From the NCBI GenBank assembly GCA_024235595.1, contig JACKMC010000003.1, positions 62,001 through 126,000 of the forward strand: 64,000 nucleotides of DNA, in the 5' to 3' direction. Positions 27,142 through 37,320 of the stretch are shown piece by piece. A program made the translations under genes and the position numbers. This stretch comes from Zoogloeaceae bacterium (GTDB taxonomy: Bacteria > Pseudomonadota > Gammaproteobacteria > Burkholderiales > Rhodocyclaceae). Numbering within the stretch: the first letter of the stretch is position 1; each line of letters begins with the position of its first letter. Under the pieces are notes generated by a model that did not search any database, was not told the DNA's origin, and worked only from the letters and a program-made list of their open reading frames with translations.

Positions 27142-29219
27142 TGGTCGTGTCCCGAAAGTGTCTGTTCATCGGTGTCGGCGCCTGCGCCCTCGAGCAAGGC
27201 CTTCAGGCCCGCTTCATCGAGGATGTTCAAGCCGAGTTGTTTCGCCTTTTCGAGCTTGGAGCCGGCCTCGGCACCCGCGACCACGAAGTTCGTCCTCTTT
27301 GATACCGACCCCGCAACCTTGCCACCCGCACCCTCGATCATGGCCTTGGCCTCATCGCGACCGAGCGTCGGCAAGGTCCCGGTCAGCACAACGACCTTGC
27401 CGGCCAATGGCCCTGACGGTGGCGACTGTGGCGGCCCTTCGGGCCAATGCACCCCGGCGGCCCTGAGCTGTTCGATGACCTCGACATTGTGTGGTTCGGC
27501 GAAGAACTGGACGATGCTGTCGGCCACCACCGGGCCGACATCCGGCACCCGCATGAGCGCTTCACGGTCGGCGCGGACAATCGGATCGAGTGAACCGAAG
27601 GAGCGGGCCAGGTCCTTGGCCGTGGTTTCGCCCACGTTTCGGATCCCCAGCGCGTAGATGAATCGCGCCAGCGTCGTCTCCCGGCTCGCGGCGATGGCGG
27701 CGAGCAGCTTGCTTGCGGATTTTTCCCCCATGCGCTCGAGGTTGGCGAGCGCCAGCACGCCGAGCTTGTAGAGATCCGCGGGGGTCTTGACGATCGCGTT
27801 GTCGACGAGTTGGTCTACGACCTTGTCGCCGAGGCCCTCGATATCAAGCGCGCGCCGGCCAGCAAAATGAAGCAGCGCCTGCTTGCGCTGCGCCGGGCAG
27901 AACAGCCCCCCGGTGCACCGCGCCACGGCCTCGCCCTCGACGCGCACCACGTGCGAGCCGCACACCGGACAGGTCGGAAAGCTCGCCAGCAGGTCGAAAC
28001 GGGCCAGTTCTTCGCTGCGCCGCTCAAGCACCGGGCCGACCACCTCGGGAATCACGTCACCCGCCCGGCGCACGATCACCCAGTCGCCAATGCGCACATC
28101 CTTGCGATCGATCTCGCCCTGGTTGTGCAGCGTCGCATTGGTGACCGTCACACCGCCGACGAACACCGGCTCGAGCCTCGCCACCGGCGTGATCGCACCG
28201 GTACGGCCGACCTGGACCTCGATTCCGGTCAGACGGGTGATCTCCTCCTGGGCCGGATACTTGTGAGCAACCGCCCAGCGCGGCTCCCGGCTCACGAAGC
28301 CAAGCTGCTCTTGCAGCGCGAGCGAATTGACCTTGTACACCACGCCATCGATGTCGTAGGGAAGCGAATTTCGCATGGCCTCGATCTCGGCGTGGAAGGC
28401 GATCAAGCCGTCCGGGCCGTTGACCACCCTGCGATGAGCGCAGACCGGGAAGCCGAATGCCGCGAAGGCATCGAGCATCGTGCTGTGACTGGTGGGCACC
28501 GACCAGCCAGCGCGCGCGCCGAGGCCGTAGGCGAAGAAGGACAGGGGGCGTCGCGCCGCTATCGCCGGGTCGAGCTGGCGCACCGCGCCGGCGGCGGTAT
28601 TGCGCGGGTTGACGAAGCTCTTTGCTCCCGCCTCCCGCTGTGCCTGGTTCAGCTTCTCGAAATCGTCGCGACGCATGTAGATTTCACCTCGGACCTCGAT
28701 CAGCGCGGGCGCCGCACCCGAGAGCCTGAGCGGAATCTGCCGGATCGTACGCACATTGTGGGTCACGTCCTCGCCAGTCTCGCCATCGCCGCGCGTTGCA
28801 GCGCGCACCAGCACCCCGTTCTCATAGCGCAGCCCGATCGCCAGTCCATCGAACTTGAGCTCTACCGCGTACTCGACAGGGGCATCCTCGGACGACAGCC
28901 CAAGCGCCTTGCGAACGCGCGCATCGAAGGCCCGTGCCCCCTGCTCGCTCTTGTCCGTCTCGGTGTAGATCGAGAGCATCGGCACGTCGTGTCGCACCGC
29001 GCGTAACTCGGAACGCGGTGCGCCGCCGACGCGCTGGGTGGGCGAATCTGCGGTCCGCACTTCGGGAAAGTCCGTCTCGATCTGCCGTAGCTCGAGAAAC
29101 AGGCGATCGTACTCGGCATCGGGGACGGTGGGATTGTCGAGCACATGGTAGGCATGATCGTAGCGGGCGAGCAGCCCGCGCAGCGCCGCCGCCCTGTCGT
29201 GTGCTTGCCCCGGGGTCAT
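27138..29219 (-). CDS. ligA: NAD-dependent DNA ligase
   Basis: Seals nicks in replication and repair using NAD. The 693-residue protein has the Ia domain (YDRLFLELRQIE), adenylation lysine in YAVELKFDGLAIGLRYENG, OB fold (GRTGAITPVARLEPV), a four-Cys zinc finger (CPVCGSHVVR ... CTGGLFCPAQ), helix-hairpin-helix repeats and a C-terminal BRCT domain starting at GKVVVLTGTLPTLGRDEA, then about 15 extra residues. It is translationally coupled to zipA and galU by 4-base overlaps. Confidence 0.97.
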   Translation of the reverse strand: MTPGQAHDRAAALRGLLARYDHAYHVLDNPTVPDAEYDRLFLELRQIETDFPEVRTADSPTQRVGGAPRSELRAVRHDVPMLSIYTETDKSEQGARAFDARVRKALGLSSEDAPVEYAVELKFDGLAIGLRYENGVLVRAATRGDGETGEDVTHNVRTIRQIPLRLSGAAPALIEVRGEIYMRRDDFEKLNQAQREAGAKSFVNPRNTAAGAVRQLDPAIAARRPLSFFAYGLGARAGWSVPTSHSTMLDAFAAFGFPVCAHRRVVNGPDGLIAFHAEIEAMRNSLPYDIDGVVYKVNSLALQEQLGFVSREPRWAVAHKYPAQEEITRLTGIEVQVGRTGAITPVARLEPVFVGGVTVTNATLHNQGEIDRKDVRIGDWVIVRRAGDVIPEVVGPVLERRSEELARFDLLASFPTCPVCGSHVVRVEGEAVARCTGGLFCPAQRKQALLHFAGRRALDIEGLGDKVVDQLVDNAIVKTPADLYKLGVLALANLERMGEKSASKLLAAIAASRETTLARFIYALGIRNVGETTAKDLARSFGSLDPIVRADREALMRVPDVGPVVADSIVQFFAEPHNVEVIEQLRAAGVHWPEGPPQSPPSGPLAGKVVVLTGTLPTLGRDEAKAMIEGAGGKVAGSVSKRTNFVVAGAEAGSKLEKAKQLGLNILDEAGLKALLEGAGADTDEQTLSGHDQ

Positions 29220-30307
29220 GCCGAAAAGAGTCGCCGCGCGAGTTCGCCGCCCGCCGGGATGCCGCTCTCGGCCATGCGTTGCTGGAATTGCTCGATCTGG
29301 CTGCGCACCAACTGCGCCTGGGATTCACCGAAGGCGGTGCGATTGTCATCGACCACTTCACCCCGCAGCGATTCCGCCATCTTGCGCGCCGAGGCGAGCA
29401 TGCGATCGAAAGTCTGCGGCCCCAGCGGCGTGCGCGGCACATCGAGCAGCAGGGTAATGCCGCGCGTCTGCAGATCCTTGAGTTCGGAGGCCACAAACAC
29501 GGCCGGCTCGAGATTGGTCATGGTAAAGACACAGTTTCCGTCCGCGTCCTCCGCATGATAGGCGCCGTCCTCGCGCAGGATCCAACCCTGCGCTTCCGCA
29601 AAGGCGCGCAGCTTGGTCCCCGGAAAGGCCTCTTCTCCGGCCACTACGTTGAGCCCGATCTGGACATCGACGCTCGCGCAGAAGGCATCGAGTTCGGCGG
29701 CGCGGGTAAGTGTCTCGACCCGCACCGGCATGCTCGCGGGTACCGACATCAGCTCGTCACAGACCCGATGCACTCCGTTGAGGAAGCGATCGAGGTCAGC
29801 AGCGGCAATCGGACCGCTACGGTCCACCAACTGCATCACTGCCGCAAACCAGTGGTAGGCGCTAGCCGAATGGCGGTCGAGCCGAAGCCACTGATTGCGT
29901 TCGTCATCGAAGCCGAACCACTGCAGGGGTTTCGAAATTCCCTGCAGATGGTTCGCCTGCGAAGCCCACAGCCTGGAAGCGGAGAGCGGTTCGATGCACT
30001 CGATGCGCACCATGCAGTCCGCGGGCGAGGCGAGCTGGTCGGTGTCGAGCGGCAGGTTGCGACGGCCCGACGTCTCGCTCACCGCACGGGCCCCGACCGA
30101 GCCCACCGGCTCGCCGAAGGCCTCATCGTCGTCGATCGATGGCTCACCGATGCCCGGCTCCAGCAGGACGTCGGGATGCTCCGAGCGGAAGGCCTTCTCG
30201 GCCTGACGGCGATGACGCCCTTCCTGCCACTTGTTGTAAACCACCACGCCGACGACGGCGGCTATGCCGGCGCCGATGAGGCTCATCTGCAATTCACTGA
30301 TTGCCAT
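29216..30307 (-). CDS. zipA: Cell division protein ZipA
   Basis: Inner-membrane anchor that tethers FtsZ to the division site. The 363-residue protein has one N-terminal membrane helix (LIGAGIAAVVGVVVYNKW), a charged linker to about residue 90 and a C-terminal ZipA-type FtsZ-binding domain (FTMTNLEPAVF, GITLLLDVPRT). Assignment rests on this layout and on its place between smc and ligA; overall similarity to the enterobacterial protein looks low and the Pro/Gln-rich linker is short. Confidence 0.82.
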   Translation of the reverse strand: MAISELQMSLIGAGIAAVVGVVVYNKWQEGRHRRQAEKAFRSEHPDVLLEPGIGEPSIDDDEAFGEPVGSVGARAVSETSGRRNLPLDTDQLASPADCMVRIECIEPLSASRLWASQANHLQGISKPLQWFGFDDERNQWLRLDRHSASAYHWFAAVMQLVDRSGPIAAADLDRFLNGVHRVCDELMSVPASMPVRVETLTRAAELDAFCASVDVQIGLNVVAGEEAFPGTKLRAFAEAQGWILREDGAYHAEDADGNCVFTMTNLEPAVFVASELKDLQTRGITLLLDVPRTPLGPQTFDRMLASARKMAESLRGEVVDDNRTAFGESQAQLVRSQIEQFQQRMAESGIPAGGELARRLFSA

Positions 30308-30322
30308 TGTCTTCCCTTGTGC

Positions 30323-33300
30323 CTATGCCGCAACCGGCTCAGCAAGCCGCATTGCTTCGTCGATATCGACCTCGACCACTCTCGAGACGCCCTGCTCCTG
30401 CATCGTGACCCCGACCAGTTGCTGGGCGATCTCCATGGTGATCTTGCTGTGACTGATGAAAATGAACTGTGTCTGCGAAGACATGCGTTTGACCATCGAC
30501 CCATAGCGCTCGGTGTTGGTATCGTCCAGCGGGGCATCGACCTCGTCAAGCATGCAGAACGGCGCCGGGTTGAGCTGAAACATGGAGAATACCAGTGCGA
30601 TGGCGGTGAGCGCTTTCTCGCCTCCGGAGAGCAGGTGGATGCTGCTGTTCTTCTTGCCCGGCGGCTGCGCCACGATTTGCACGCCCGCATCGAGAATCTC
30701 GTCACCGGTGAGCACCAGCTTGGCCTCGCCGCCACCAAAAAGCTGGGGAAAGAGGCTGCCGAACTGGCGATTGACGGTATCGTAGGTTTGCTGCAACTGT
30801 TCCCGGGTCTCGCGGTCGATCCGCCGGATCGCATCCTCGAGGGTTTCGATGGCCTGCATCAGATCGTCGTACTGCGCGTCGAGGTACGCCTTGCGCTGCT
30901 CGGCCGACTTGAGCTCATCGAGCGCCGCAAGGTTGACCGCGCCGAGATCGGCAATCTCGCGCGCGAGTCTCGCCACCTCCCGTTGCAGGCTGGTTTCCTT
31001 GAGCTCGGCCGAGAGCAGCGGTGCAAGCGCATGCTCATCGGCACCGGCTTCGGTCAAGCGTTCCTGATGCTGCGCTTCGGCGAGTTCGCAGGCCTGGACC
31101 TTGAGCCGCAACTCGGCGACCTTGTCCCTCATCGGAGCCACTGACTGCTCGGTCCGCAAGCGCATCGACTCCTGCCCCCGGAGTTGCTCAGCGGCCGCGC
31201 TGAGCGCGTCGCGGCACGCCGCAAGAGCGGCTTCACGCGATTCCCGCAAGCCCAGCGCCTGCTGCAGCGCCTCATCGCTGGCCCGGCCGTCGCTTGCCTC
31301 GAGCTCCGCCTGGCGGGCAAGGAACTCATCGCGCAGCTTGAGCACCTGTTCTTCCGCCAGCGCACGATTGCGGGCGATATCCTCGAGTTTGCCGACGCAC
31401 TCGCGCTCCGCGAACCGCGCCTCCTGGAGCTCGCGTGCGACCGCGCTCTCGACTGAACGAGCCTCGCGCAGCCGTTGCTCATGGTCGCGCGCAAGATTGA
31501 GTGCCGAGTCCAGCCGGCTGCGCTGGAGTTCGGCCAGTTCGGCGCATCGCTCGAGCTCGATCTGCGCGCGCGCGAGCAGTTCACGCTCGGCCTCCTCGCT
31601 GCGCAGCAGATCTGCGAGGTCGTGCTCCAGCTGGCCGCGCCGTTCGCTGGCGCGCTGCATCGCCTGGCCGAGCTTCAGGACTTCGACCTGCTCGCCATGG
31701 AGCTCCTGCTGGCGAGCCTGCAACTCGCGGCGCAACTCGTTGAGCTGCTCCTGTATGCGCGTCGCAGCACCGTCGGCCTCGACAACCCGCCCGTGTGCCT
31801 GCTCGGCCGCGATTCCGCTCCGCTGCAATTCGTCGGCCAGCACTTCGATCTCGCGCTGGCGCTCCATCACACCATGGGTGCGCGCATCGGGTGCGTACTG
31901 CGTCAGGGTATCGGCGGCGAGCAACTGGCCCTTGCGCGACACGATGATCGTCTGGCGGGACAAGGATTCGCGTTTCTCCAGCCAGGGGGCGATGTCATCC
32001 ACCGCGAATACGCCCGCAAGCCATCCGCCCATCGATTGGCGCACGCCTTCCGAGCCCGACCGGACAAGCTCTTCGAGCGGGCTGGCGCCGGCCGGCGCGG
32101 GAATCCGTTCGATGCGGGAGGCGTGCGGTTCAAGCACGAACGCGAACGAACTCGGCGCGGGATCCTCGAGGGCCTCAAGCAAGGCCGGCAGGCCTTCGGG
32201 ACGCACGGCGGAGAGCCGTTCACGCAAGACCGCCTCGAGCGCCAGCTCCCAGCCCGGCTCAACCGACAGTTCGCGCCAAAGCGGCGACAGGCGGTCCAGA
32301 CCGTGGCGTCCGAGCCATTCCGCCAGTTGGCCCTGGTTCTGGATCTTGTTCTGCAACTGCACCAGGGCATCGTGGCGCGCGCGCAGCTCGGTGCTGTGGC
32401 GCTGCGCCTTGCGCTCTTCGTCGAGCGCCTGCCGAAGCTCTTGTTGGGCAGCCGGAAATGCCACCTGGAGCTCGAGCTGACGCGCGCCGAGCACTTCGAC
32501 CAGCTCCTCGACGCCGACAAGGCGCGCTTCGCGCTCGGCAAGCGTCGCGGGATCCGGCCCCACGATTGCCCCGGCTTCCTGCTCGATCCGCGTTCGCCGC
32601 ACCGCAAATGCATCCAGCGCGCGACGGGCACTGTTGAGCTGGGTTTCCTCGACACGCAGCTGTTGCTCGGTCTGCGCCAATTCGCGACGCGCCGCATTCG
32701 CGCCGGCTTCAGCCTGCCGCAGCGCCTCTTCCACTTCCGGAAGGCGTCCGGCCGCCTCCTCGTGACGGGCTTCCGCCTGGGCCACGCGTAAGCCGGCGTG
32801 TTCGTGCAGCCCGGCCCAGCGTTCCGCTTCCTCGCGCAACTCGCCGCTGCGCGAGGCCCAGTGCCGCTCATCGGTCTCGAGTTGCAGCAGCCGGGCCTCG
32901 AGGCGCTTGCGGGTGTCCTGCAAATGCTGTCGTTCGGCCTCGAGCCGGCTGACCTCGGCGGTCACCGAAAAGAGGTCGCTTTGCGCAACATGTACCGTTT
33001 CCGATGCGGCGAAGTGCGCTTCGCGCGCCCGCTCGACGAGCTGTTCGAGTTCGTGCAGCCGCGCGCTGTCGGATTCGATCTGCCTGGTCGCCTCGTTGAG
33101 CGCATCGGAAACCCGCTGGCGCTCGTCACGGGCCTCATTGCGCTTGATCAGCCAGAGCAGGTTCTGGCGTTCGGCATGAGCGTCATGCAGCGCGCGGTAA
33201 CGTTCCGCCACCTCGGCCTGCGCTGCGAGGTGAACGATCCGACCACCGAGCTCGGCGCGAATGTCGTCGAGCCGGGCGAGGTTGTCCCGGGCATCCACCA

Positions 33301-33850
33301 GCCGGCCTTCCGTCTCGCGGCGTCGCTCGCGGTACTTGGTCACCCCGGCAGCTTCTTCAAGGAAGTGGCGAATCTCCTCAGGCTTGGCTTCGATGATGCG
33401 CGAGATCATCCCTTGTTCGATGATCGCGTAGGCTCGTGGTCCCAGCCCGGTGCCGAGGAAAAGGTCGATCACATCCTTGCGGCGAACATGGACGTTGTTG
33501 ATGTAATAGGTTGATTCGCCGCTGCGATCGAGCACCCGCTTGACCGCAATCTCGGCGTATTGCGACCACTGTCCGGCAGCCTTGCCCTGGGCGTTGTCGA
33601 AGACCAGCTCGACGCTGGCACGCGAAACCGGCTTGCGGGTGGTCGAGCCATTGAAGATCACGTCCTGCATCGATTCGCCGCGCAACGCGGAGGCTCGGGT
33701 CTCGCCGAGCACCCAACGCACGGCGTCGATGATGTTCGATTTGCCGCAGCCGTTGGGCCCGACCACGCCGACCAGATTGCCCGGCGTCAGCACGGTCGTC
33801 GGATCGACGAAGGTCTTGAATCCCGCGAGTTTGAGTTTTGCTAGGCGCAC
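30323..33850 (-). CDS. smc: Chromosome segregation ATPase SMC
   Basis: Structural maintenance of chromosomes protein that compacts and segregates DNA with ScpA and ScpB. Start taken at GTG 33850, which gives RLAKLKLAGFKTFVDPTT, the usual N-terminus, and 1175 residues; the frame stays open upstream but that part is not SMC-like. Walker A GPNGCGKS is at residues 31-38, followed by coiled coil, a hinge in the middle third, second coiled coil, the LLSGGEKALTAIALVF signature and Walker B FCMLDEVDAPLDD. First gene of smc-zipA-ligA-galU. Confidence 0.96.
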   Translation of the reverse strand: MRLAKLKLAGFKTFVDPTTVLTPGNLVGVVGPNGCGKSNIIDAVRWVLGETRASALRGESMQDVIFNGSTTRKPVSRASVELVFDNAQGKAAGQWSQYAEIAVKRVLDRSGESTYYINNVHVRRKDVIDLFLGTGLGPRAYAIIEQGMISRIIEAKPEEIRHFLEEAAGVTKYRERRRETEGRLVDARDNLARLDDIRAELGGRIVHLAAQAEVAERYRALHDAHAERQNLLWLIKRNEARDERQRVSDALNEATRQIESDSARLHELEQLVERAREAHFAASETVHVAQSDLFSVTAEVSRLEAERQHLQDTRKRLEARLLQLETDERHWASRSGELREEAERWAGLHEHAGLRVAQAEARHEEAAGRLPEVEEALRQAEAGANAARRELAQTEQQLRVEETQLNSARRALDAFAVRRTRIEQEAGAIVGPDPATLAEREARLVGVEELVEVLGARQLELQVAFPAAQQELRQALDEERKAQRHSTELRARHDALVQLQNKIQNQGQLAEWLGRHGLDRLSPLWRELSVEPGWELALEAVLRERLSAVRPEGLPALLEALEDPAPSSFAFVLEPHASRIERIPAPAGASPLEELVRSGSEGVRQSMGGWLAGVFAVDDIAPWLEKRESLSRQTIIVSRKGQLLAADTLTQYAPDARTHGVMERQREIEVLADELQRSGIAAEQAHGRVVEADGAATRIQEQLNELRRELQARQQELHGEQVEVLKLGQAMQRASERRGQLEHDLADLLRSEEAERELLARAQIELERCAELAELQRSRLDSALNLARDHEQRLREARSVESAVARELQEARFAERECVGKLEDIARNRALAEEQVLKLRDEFLARQAELEASDGRASDEALQQALGLRESREAALAACRDALSAAAEQLRGQESMRLRTEQSVAPMRDKVAELRLKVQACELAEAQHQERLTEAGADEHALAPLLSAELKETSLQREVARLAREIADLGAVNLAALDELKSAEQRKAYLDAQYDDLMQAIETLEDAIRRIDRETREQLQQTYDTVNRQFGSLFPQLFGGGEAKLVLTGDEILDAGVQIVAQPPGKKNSSIHLLSGGEKALTAIALVFSMFQLNPAPFCMLDEVDAPLDDTNTERYGSMVKRMSSQTQFIFISHSKITMEIAQQLVGVTMQEQGVSRVVEVDIDEAMRLAEPVAA

Positions 33851-33958
33851 GGTCGTCGGTGTGGGGCGATCTGGGCTCTCGTGGGTTTCTCCCGGTACTG
33901 GCAGTTGGCGCAATTCCGGGTACTCGCGGCGCCATCCGAGCGCCTTCAAACAGCCCGC

Positions 33959-33964
33959 TATGAT
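33959..33964 (+). promoter_or_regulatory. Possible -10 element for dapC
   Basis: TATGAT in the 168-base divergent region between smc and dapC, about 55 bases before the dapC start. The -35 position does not match the consensus, so confidence is low. Confidence 0.3.
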
Positions 33965-34018
33965 AGCATTTTTGCCCTGCCGGCCGACCACGCCGGCCCG
34001 CGACTCCGAGGAACTGCC

Positions 34019-35212
34019 GTGAATCCCGATCTCCAGAAGCTCCACCCCTACCCCTTCGAGAAGCTCCGACAGTTGTTCGAGGGCCTGAGTCCGCCGGCCG
34101 GAATTGATCCGATCAGGCTGTCCATCGGCGAACCCCGGCATGCGACCCCTGCACTGGTCAGCGAAGCGCTCGCCAACAACCTCTCAGGGCTGGCGGTCTA
34201 TCCCACCACACTCGGCAGCGAGACCTTGCGCGAATCGATCGCGGCCTGGCTGATGCGCCGCTTCGGGCTGCGGGCGGTGAATCCGGGCACCCAGGTGATC
34301 CCGGTCAATGGTTCGCGCGAAGCGCTTTTTGCGTTTGCGCAGTGCGTCGTCGACCGGAGCCGTCCGAATCCGCTCATCGTGAGCCCGAACCCCTTCTATC
34401 AGATCTACGAAGGCGCGGCCTATCTTGCCGGGGGGCGACCACTGTTCCTCAATAACCTGTCCGACAGCGGCTTCGGCAGCGATTTCGGTGCAATTTCCGA
34501 AGAACTCTGGAAGGATGTGCAGCTGGTCTATGTGTGCTCGCCCGGCAATCCTACCGGCAAGGTCCTCGGCCTCGAGGAATGGCGTCATTTGTTCGAACTG
34601 TCGGATCGCCACGCCTTCGTGATCGCCGCCGACGAATGCTATTCGGAGATCTACTTCGACGATGCGCATCCGCCACTCGGGGCGCTCGAGGCCTGCAAGC
34701 GCCTCGGACGCGACGATTACCGCAACGTGGTGATGTTCTCCAGCCTCTCCAAGCGCTCGAATGTGCCGGGCATGCGCTCGGGCTTCGTCGCCGGCGACGC
34801 CACCATCCTGCAGCGCTTCCTGCTCTATCGCACCTATCACGGCTGCGCGATGAGCCCATCGGTGCAAGCGGCATCGATCGCGGCCTGGAACGACGAGGCC
34901 CATGTCGCCGAGAATCGCCGGCTCTATCGCGAAAAGTTCCGACTGGTGACGCCCATGCTGAGCCCACACCTCGGCGTCGAATTGCCGGACGCGGGCTTCT
35001 ATCTGTGGGCCCGCACACCAATCGCCGACACCGACTTCGCCCGACGGCTTCAGGGTGAATATAATGTGACGGTTTTGCCCGGCACCTACCTCGGTCGCGA
35101 AGAGGGTGGCATCAACCCTGGCGCCGGCTTTGTGCGCATTGCGCTGGTTGCCGAAACTTCCGAATGCCTCGAGGCGGCACGCCGCATTCAGGACTTCTGT
35201 CAAAAACTCTGA
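34019..35212 (+). CDS. dapC: Succinyldiaminopimelate transaminase DapC
   Basis: PLP-dependent class I/II aminotransferase making N-succinyl-LL-2,6-diaminopimelate. Start is GTG 34019, preceded by GAGGA 6 bases upstream, giving 397 residues beginning MNPDLQKLHPYPFEKL. PLP-binding marks are NGSREALF (98-105), SPGNPTG (174-180), AADECYSEIYF and the Schiff-base lysine in SSLSKRSNVPG (Lys245). Being next to dapD and dapE supports the DapC assignment over a general aminotransferase. Confidence 0.93.
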   Translation: MNPDLQKLHPYPFEKLRQLFEGLSPPAGIDPIRLSIGEPRHATPALVSEALANNLSGLAVYPTTLGSETLRESIAAWLMRRFGLRAVNPGTQVIPVNGSREALFAFAQCVVDRSRPNPLIVSPNPFYQIYEGAAYLAGGRPLFLNNLSDSGFGSDFGAISEELWKDVQLVYVCSPGNPTGKVLGLEEWRHLFELSDRHAFVIAADECYSEIYFDDAHPPLGALEACKRLGRDDYRNVVMFSSLSKRSNVPGMRSGFVAGDATILQRFLLYRTYHGCAMSPSVQAASIAAWNDEAHVAENRRLYREKFRLVTPMLSPHLGVELPDAGFYLWARTPIADTDFARRLQGEYNVTVLPGTYLGREEGGINPGAGFVRIALVAETSECLEAARRIQDFCQKL

Positions 35213-35229
35213 TAACGGACACGAACCCC

Positions 35230-36048
35230 ATGCAAGATCTCAAGAAAACCATCGATGAGGCTTTCGAGAACCGCGCAAGCCTGTCTCCCGCTTCCGCCCC
35301 CGCGCAGATCCGCGAGGCTGTCTCGGAAGTCATCGCCGGGCTGGATGCCGGCACCTTGCGGGTCGCCGAAAAAATCGACGACAGCTGGGTCACCAACCAA
35401 TGGATCAAGAAGGCGGTGCTGATTTCGTTCCGGCTCGAGGACAATCAACTGATGCCCGGCGGCTCCACCAACTACTTCGACAAGGTCGCGACCAAGTTCG
35501 GCGATTACGGCAACGAGCAGTTTGTGCAGGGCGGCTTCCGCGTCGTTCCTCCGGCCGTCGCCCGCAAGGGTAGCTTCATCGGCAAGAACGTCGTGCTCAT
35601 GCCTTCGTATGTGAATATCGGCGCCTATGTTGATGAAGGAACGATGGTCGACACATGGGCAACCGTTGGATCGTGCGCACAGATCGGCAAGAATGTTCAC
35701 CTCTCGGGCGGTGTCGGCATCGGCGGCGTGCTCGAACCGGTGCAGGCCGGACCGGTGATCATCGAGGACAATTGCTTCATCGGCGCTCGCTCGGAAGTGG
35801 TCGAGGGGGTCGTGATCGAGGAAAACTCGGTCATTTCGATGGGTGTCTATATCGGCCAGAGCACGAAGATATACGACCGCGAAACTGGCGAGGTCCACTA
35901 TGGCCGCGTGCCGGCCGGCTCCGTCGTGGTGTCCGGCAATCTGCCTTCGCCGGACGGCAAGTACAGCCTCTATTGTGCGGTGATCGTAAAGAAGGTCGAC
36001 GCCAAGACGCGTGCGAAGACCGCCATCAACGAGCTGCTCCGTACCTGA
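35230..36048 (+). CDS. dapD: Tetrahydrodipicolinate N-succinyltransferase
   Basis: Acyltransferase of the succinylase branch of lysine and diaminopimelate synthesis. The 272-residue protein starts at ATG 35230 (MQDLKKTIDEAFENRA) and has the helical N-terminal domain followed by left-handed beta-helix repeats: NIGAYVDEGTMVDTWATVGS, LSGGVGIGGVLEP and NSVISMGVYIGQSTKIYDR. It lies 17 bases after dapC. Confidence 0.96.
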   Translation: MQDLKKTIDEAFENRASLSPASAPAQIREAVSEVIAGLDAGTLRVAEKIDDSWVTNQWIKKAVLISFRLEDNQLMPGGSTNYFDKVATKFGDYGNEQFVQGGFRVVPPAVARKGSFIGKNVVLMPSYVNIGAYVDEGTMVDTWATVGSCAQIGKNVHLSGGVGIGGVLEPVQAGPVIIEDNCFIGARSEVVEGVVIEENSVISMGVYIGQSTKIYDRETGEVHYGRVPAGSVVVSGNLPSPDGKYSLYCAVIVKKVDAKTRAKTAINELLRT

Positions 36049-36062
36049 TCCATGAAACTCAC

Positions 36063-36084
36063 GGGGCGGGCCGCGGCCTGCCCC
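36063..36084 (+). repeat. GC-rich hairpin between dapD and pilU
   Basis: GGGGCGGG (36063-36070) pairs with CCTGCCCC (36077-36084) with one G-T wobble and a 6-base loop, in the 67-base dapD-pilU gap. No T-run follows. It could reduce read-through from dapD into pilU or act as an RNA processing barrier. Confidence 0.45.
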
Positions 36085-36115
36085 GCCCTTGCCAACCCAA
36101 TCCGGACCCCCGAGC

Positions 36116-37300
36116 ATGATCTTCGACAAACTGTTCCAGTTGATGGCCGAGAAACAGGCCTCCGATCTGTTCATAAGTGCGGGGGCGCCGATCCACATCA
36201 AAATTCAGGGCACCACGCTGCCGATCAATCAGCAGGTCATGGAGCCTTCGATGATCCAACGCATGGGCTACGAGCTCATGGGTGCGGAGCAGATCGCGCA
36301 ATTCGAGAGCGCGAAGGAAATGAACCTTTCCTTCGGACGCAGGGACCTGGGCAACTTCAGGGTCAATCTCTTCTGGCAACGGAACAGCGTCGCCATTGTC
36401 GTCCGATTCATCCAGGGCGACATCCCTGCCTTGAGTTCGCTCGGCCTGCCGGCCACGCTGGCCGACATCGTGATGGAAAAGCGAGGTCTGGTGCTGGTGG
36501 TGGGGGCAACCGGATCGGGAAAGTCGACCACCATCGCCTCGATGATCGATCATCGCAACGGCAACCGAACAGGCCATATCCTGACCGTCGAAGATCCCAT
36601 CGAATACCTCTTCCGGCACAAGAAATCGGTCATCAATCAGCGTGAGATCGGCATGGACACGCGAGGTTGGCACGAGGCGCTGCGCAATGCGATGCGCCAG
36701 GCACCCGATTGCATCGTCATCGGCGAGATCCGCGACCGAGAGACCATGCAGGCAGCCCTCGCCTACGCCCAGACGGGTCATCTGTGCCTTGCAACGCTGC
36801 ACGCCAACAATGCCTACCACGCGCTGAACCGGATCGTTAATTTCTTCCCCCTCGAGAATCGTCCGCTGCTCTATCTCGACTTGGCGGTGGCGCTGAAGAG
36901 CATCATCTCCCAGCGCCTGGTGCGCAGGCCCGACGGAAATCGCGTTCCGACGGTCGAGATCCTCATGAACACCCGCCATGTAGCGGAACTGGTCGAGCGT
37001 GGTGAGCTCAACGCGATCAAGGAGGCGATGGAGCAAAGCCTCGCACCGGGCTCGCAGACCTTCGAACAGGATCTCTTCCGCCTCTATCGCGAAGGCACCA
37101 TCACCCTCGACGAAGCGCTGGTCAATTCGGACTCGCCGACGAACCTGTCGTGGCTCATCAACAACTCCCAACTCACCGCGGACACCCCGACCCACGAAGA
37201 GCGGCGGCCCAGCTCGCCCATCATCGACTTTGAATCCACCCAACCCGACGGCGCCTCGTTCCGGGAGTTCACGCTCCACATGGAAGAGCAGGATCGCTAG
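36116..37300 (+). CDS. pilU: Type IV pilus retraction ATPase PilU
   Basis: Cytoplasmic hexameric ATPase of the PilT/PilU family that powers or supports type IV pilus retraction. The 394-residue protein starts MIFDKLFQLMAEKQASDLFI and has Walker A GATGSGKSTT, the Asp box, Walker B VIGEIRDRETM and the His box HLCLATLHANNAYHALNRI. The C-terminal region (EILMNTRHVAELVERGEL) and length favour PilU over PilT. It stands alone among lysine genes, away from any other pilus gene in the window. Confidence 0.88.
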   Translation: MIFDKLFQLMAEKQASDLFISAGAPIHIKIQGTTLPINQQVMEPSMIQRMGYELMGAEQIAQFESAKEMNLSFGRRDLGNFRVNLFWQRNSVAIVVRFIQGDIPALSSLGLPATLADIVMEKRGLVLVVGATGSGKSTTIASMIDHRNGNRTGHILTVEDPIEYLFRHKKSVINQREIGMDTRGWHEALRNAMRQAPDCIVIGEIRDRETMQAALAYAQTGHLCLATLHANNAYHALNRIVNFFPLENRPLLYLDLAVALKSIISQRLVRRPDGNRVPTVEILMNTRHVAELVERGELNAIKEAMEQSLAPGSQTFEQDLFRLYREGTITLDEALVNSDSPTNLSWLINNSQLTADTPTHEERRPSSPIIDFESTQPDGASFREFTLHMEEQDR

Positions 37301-37320
37301 CCGCACAGCCGGAACAATCA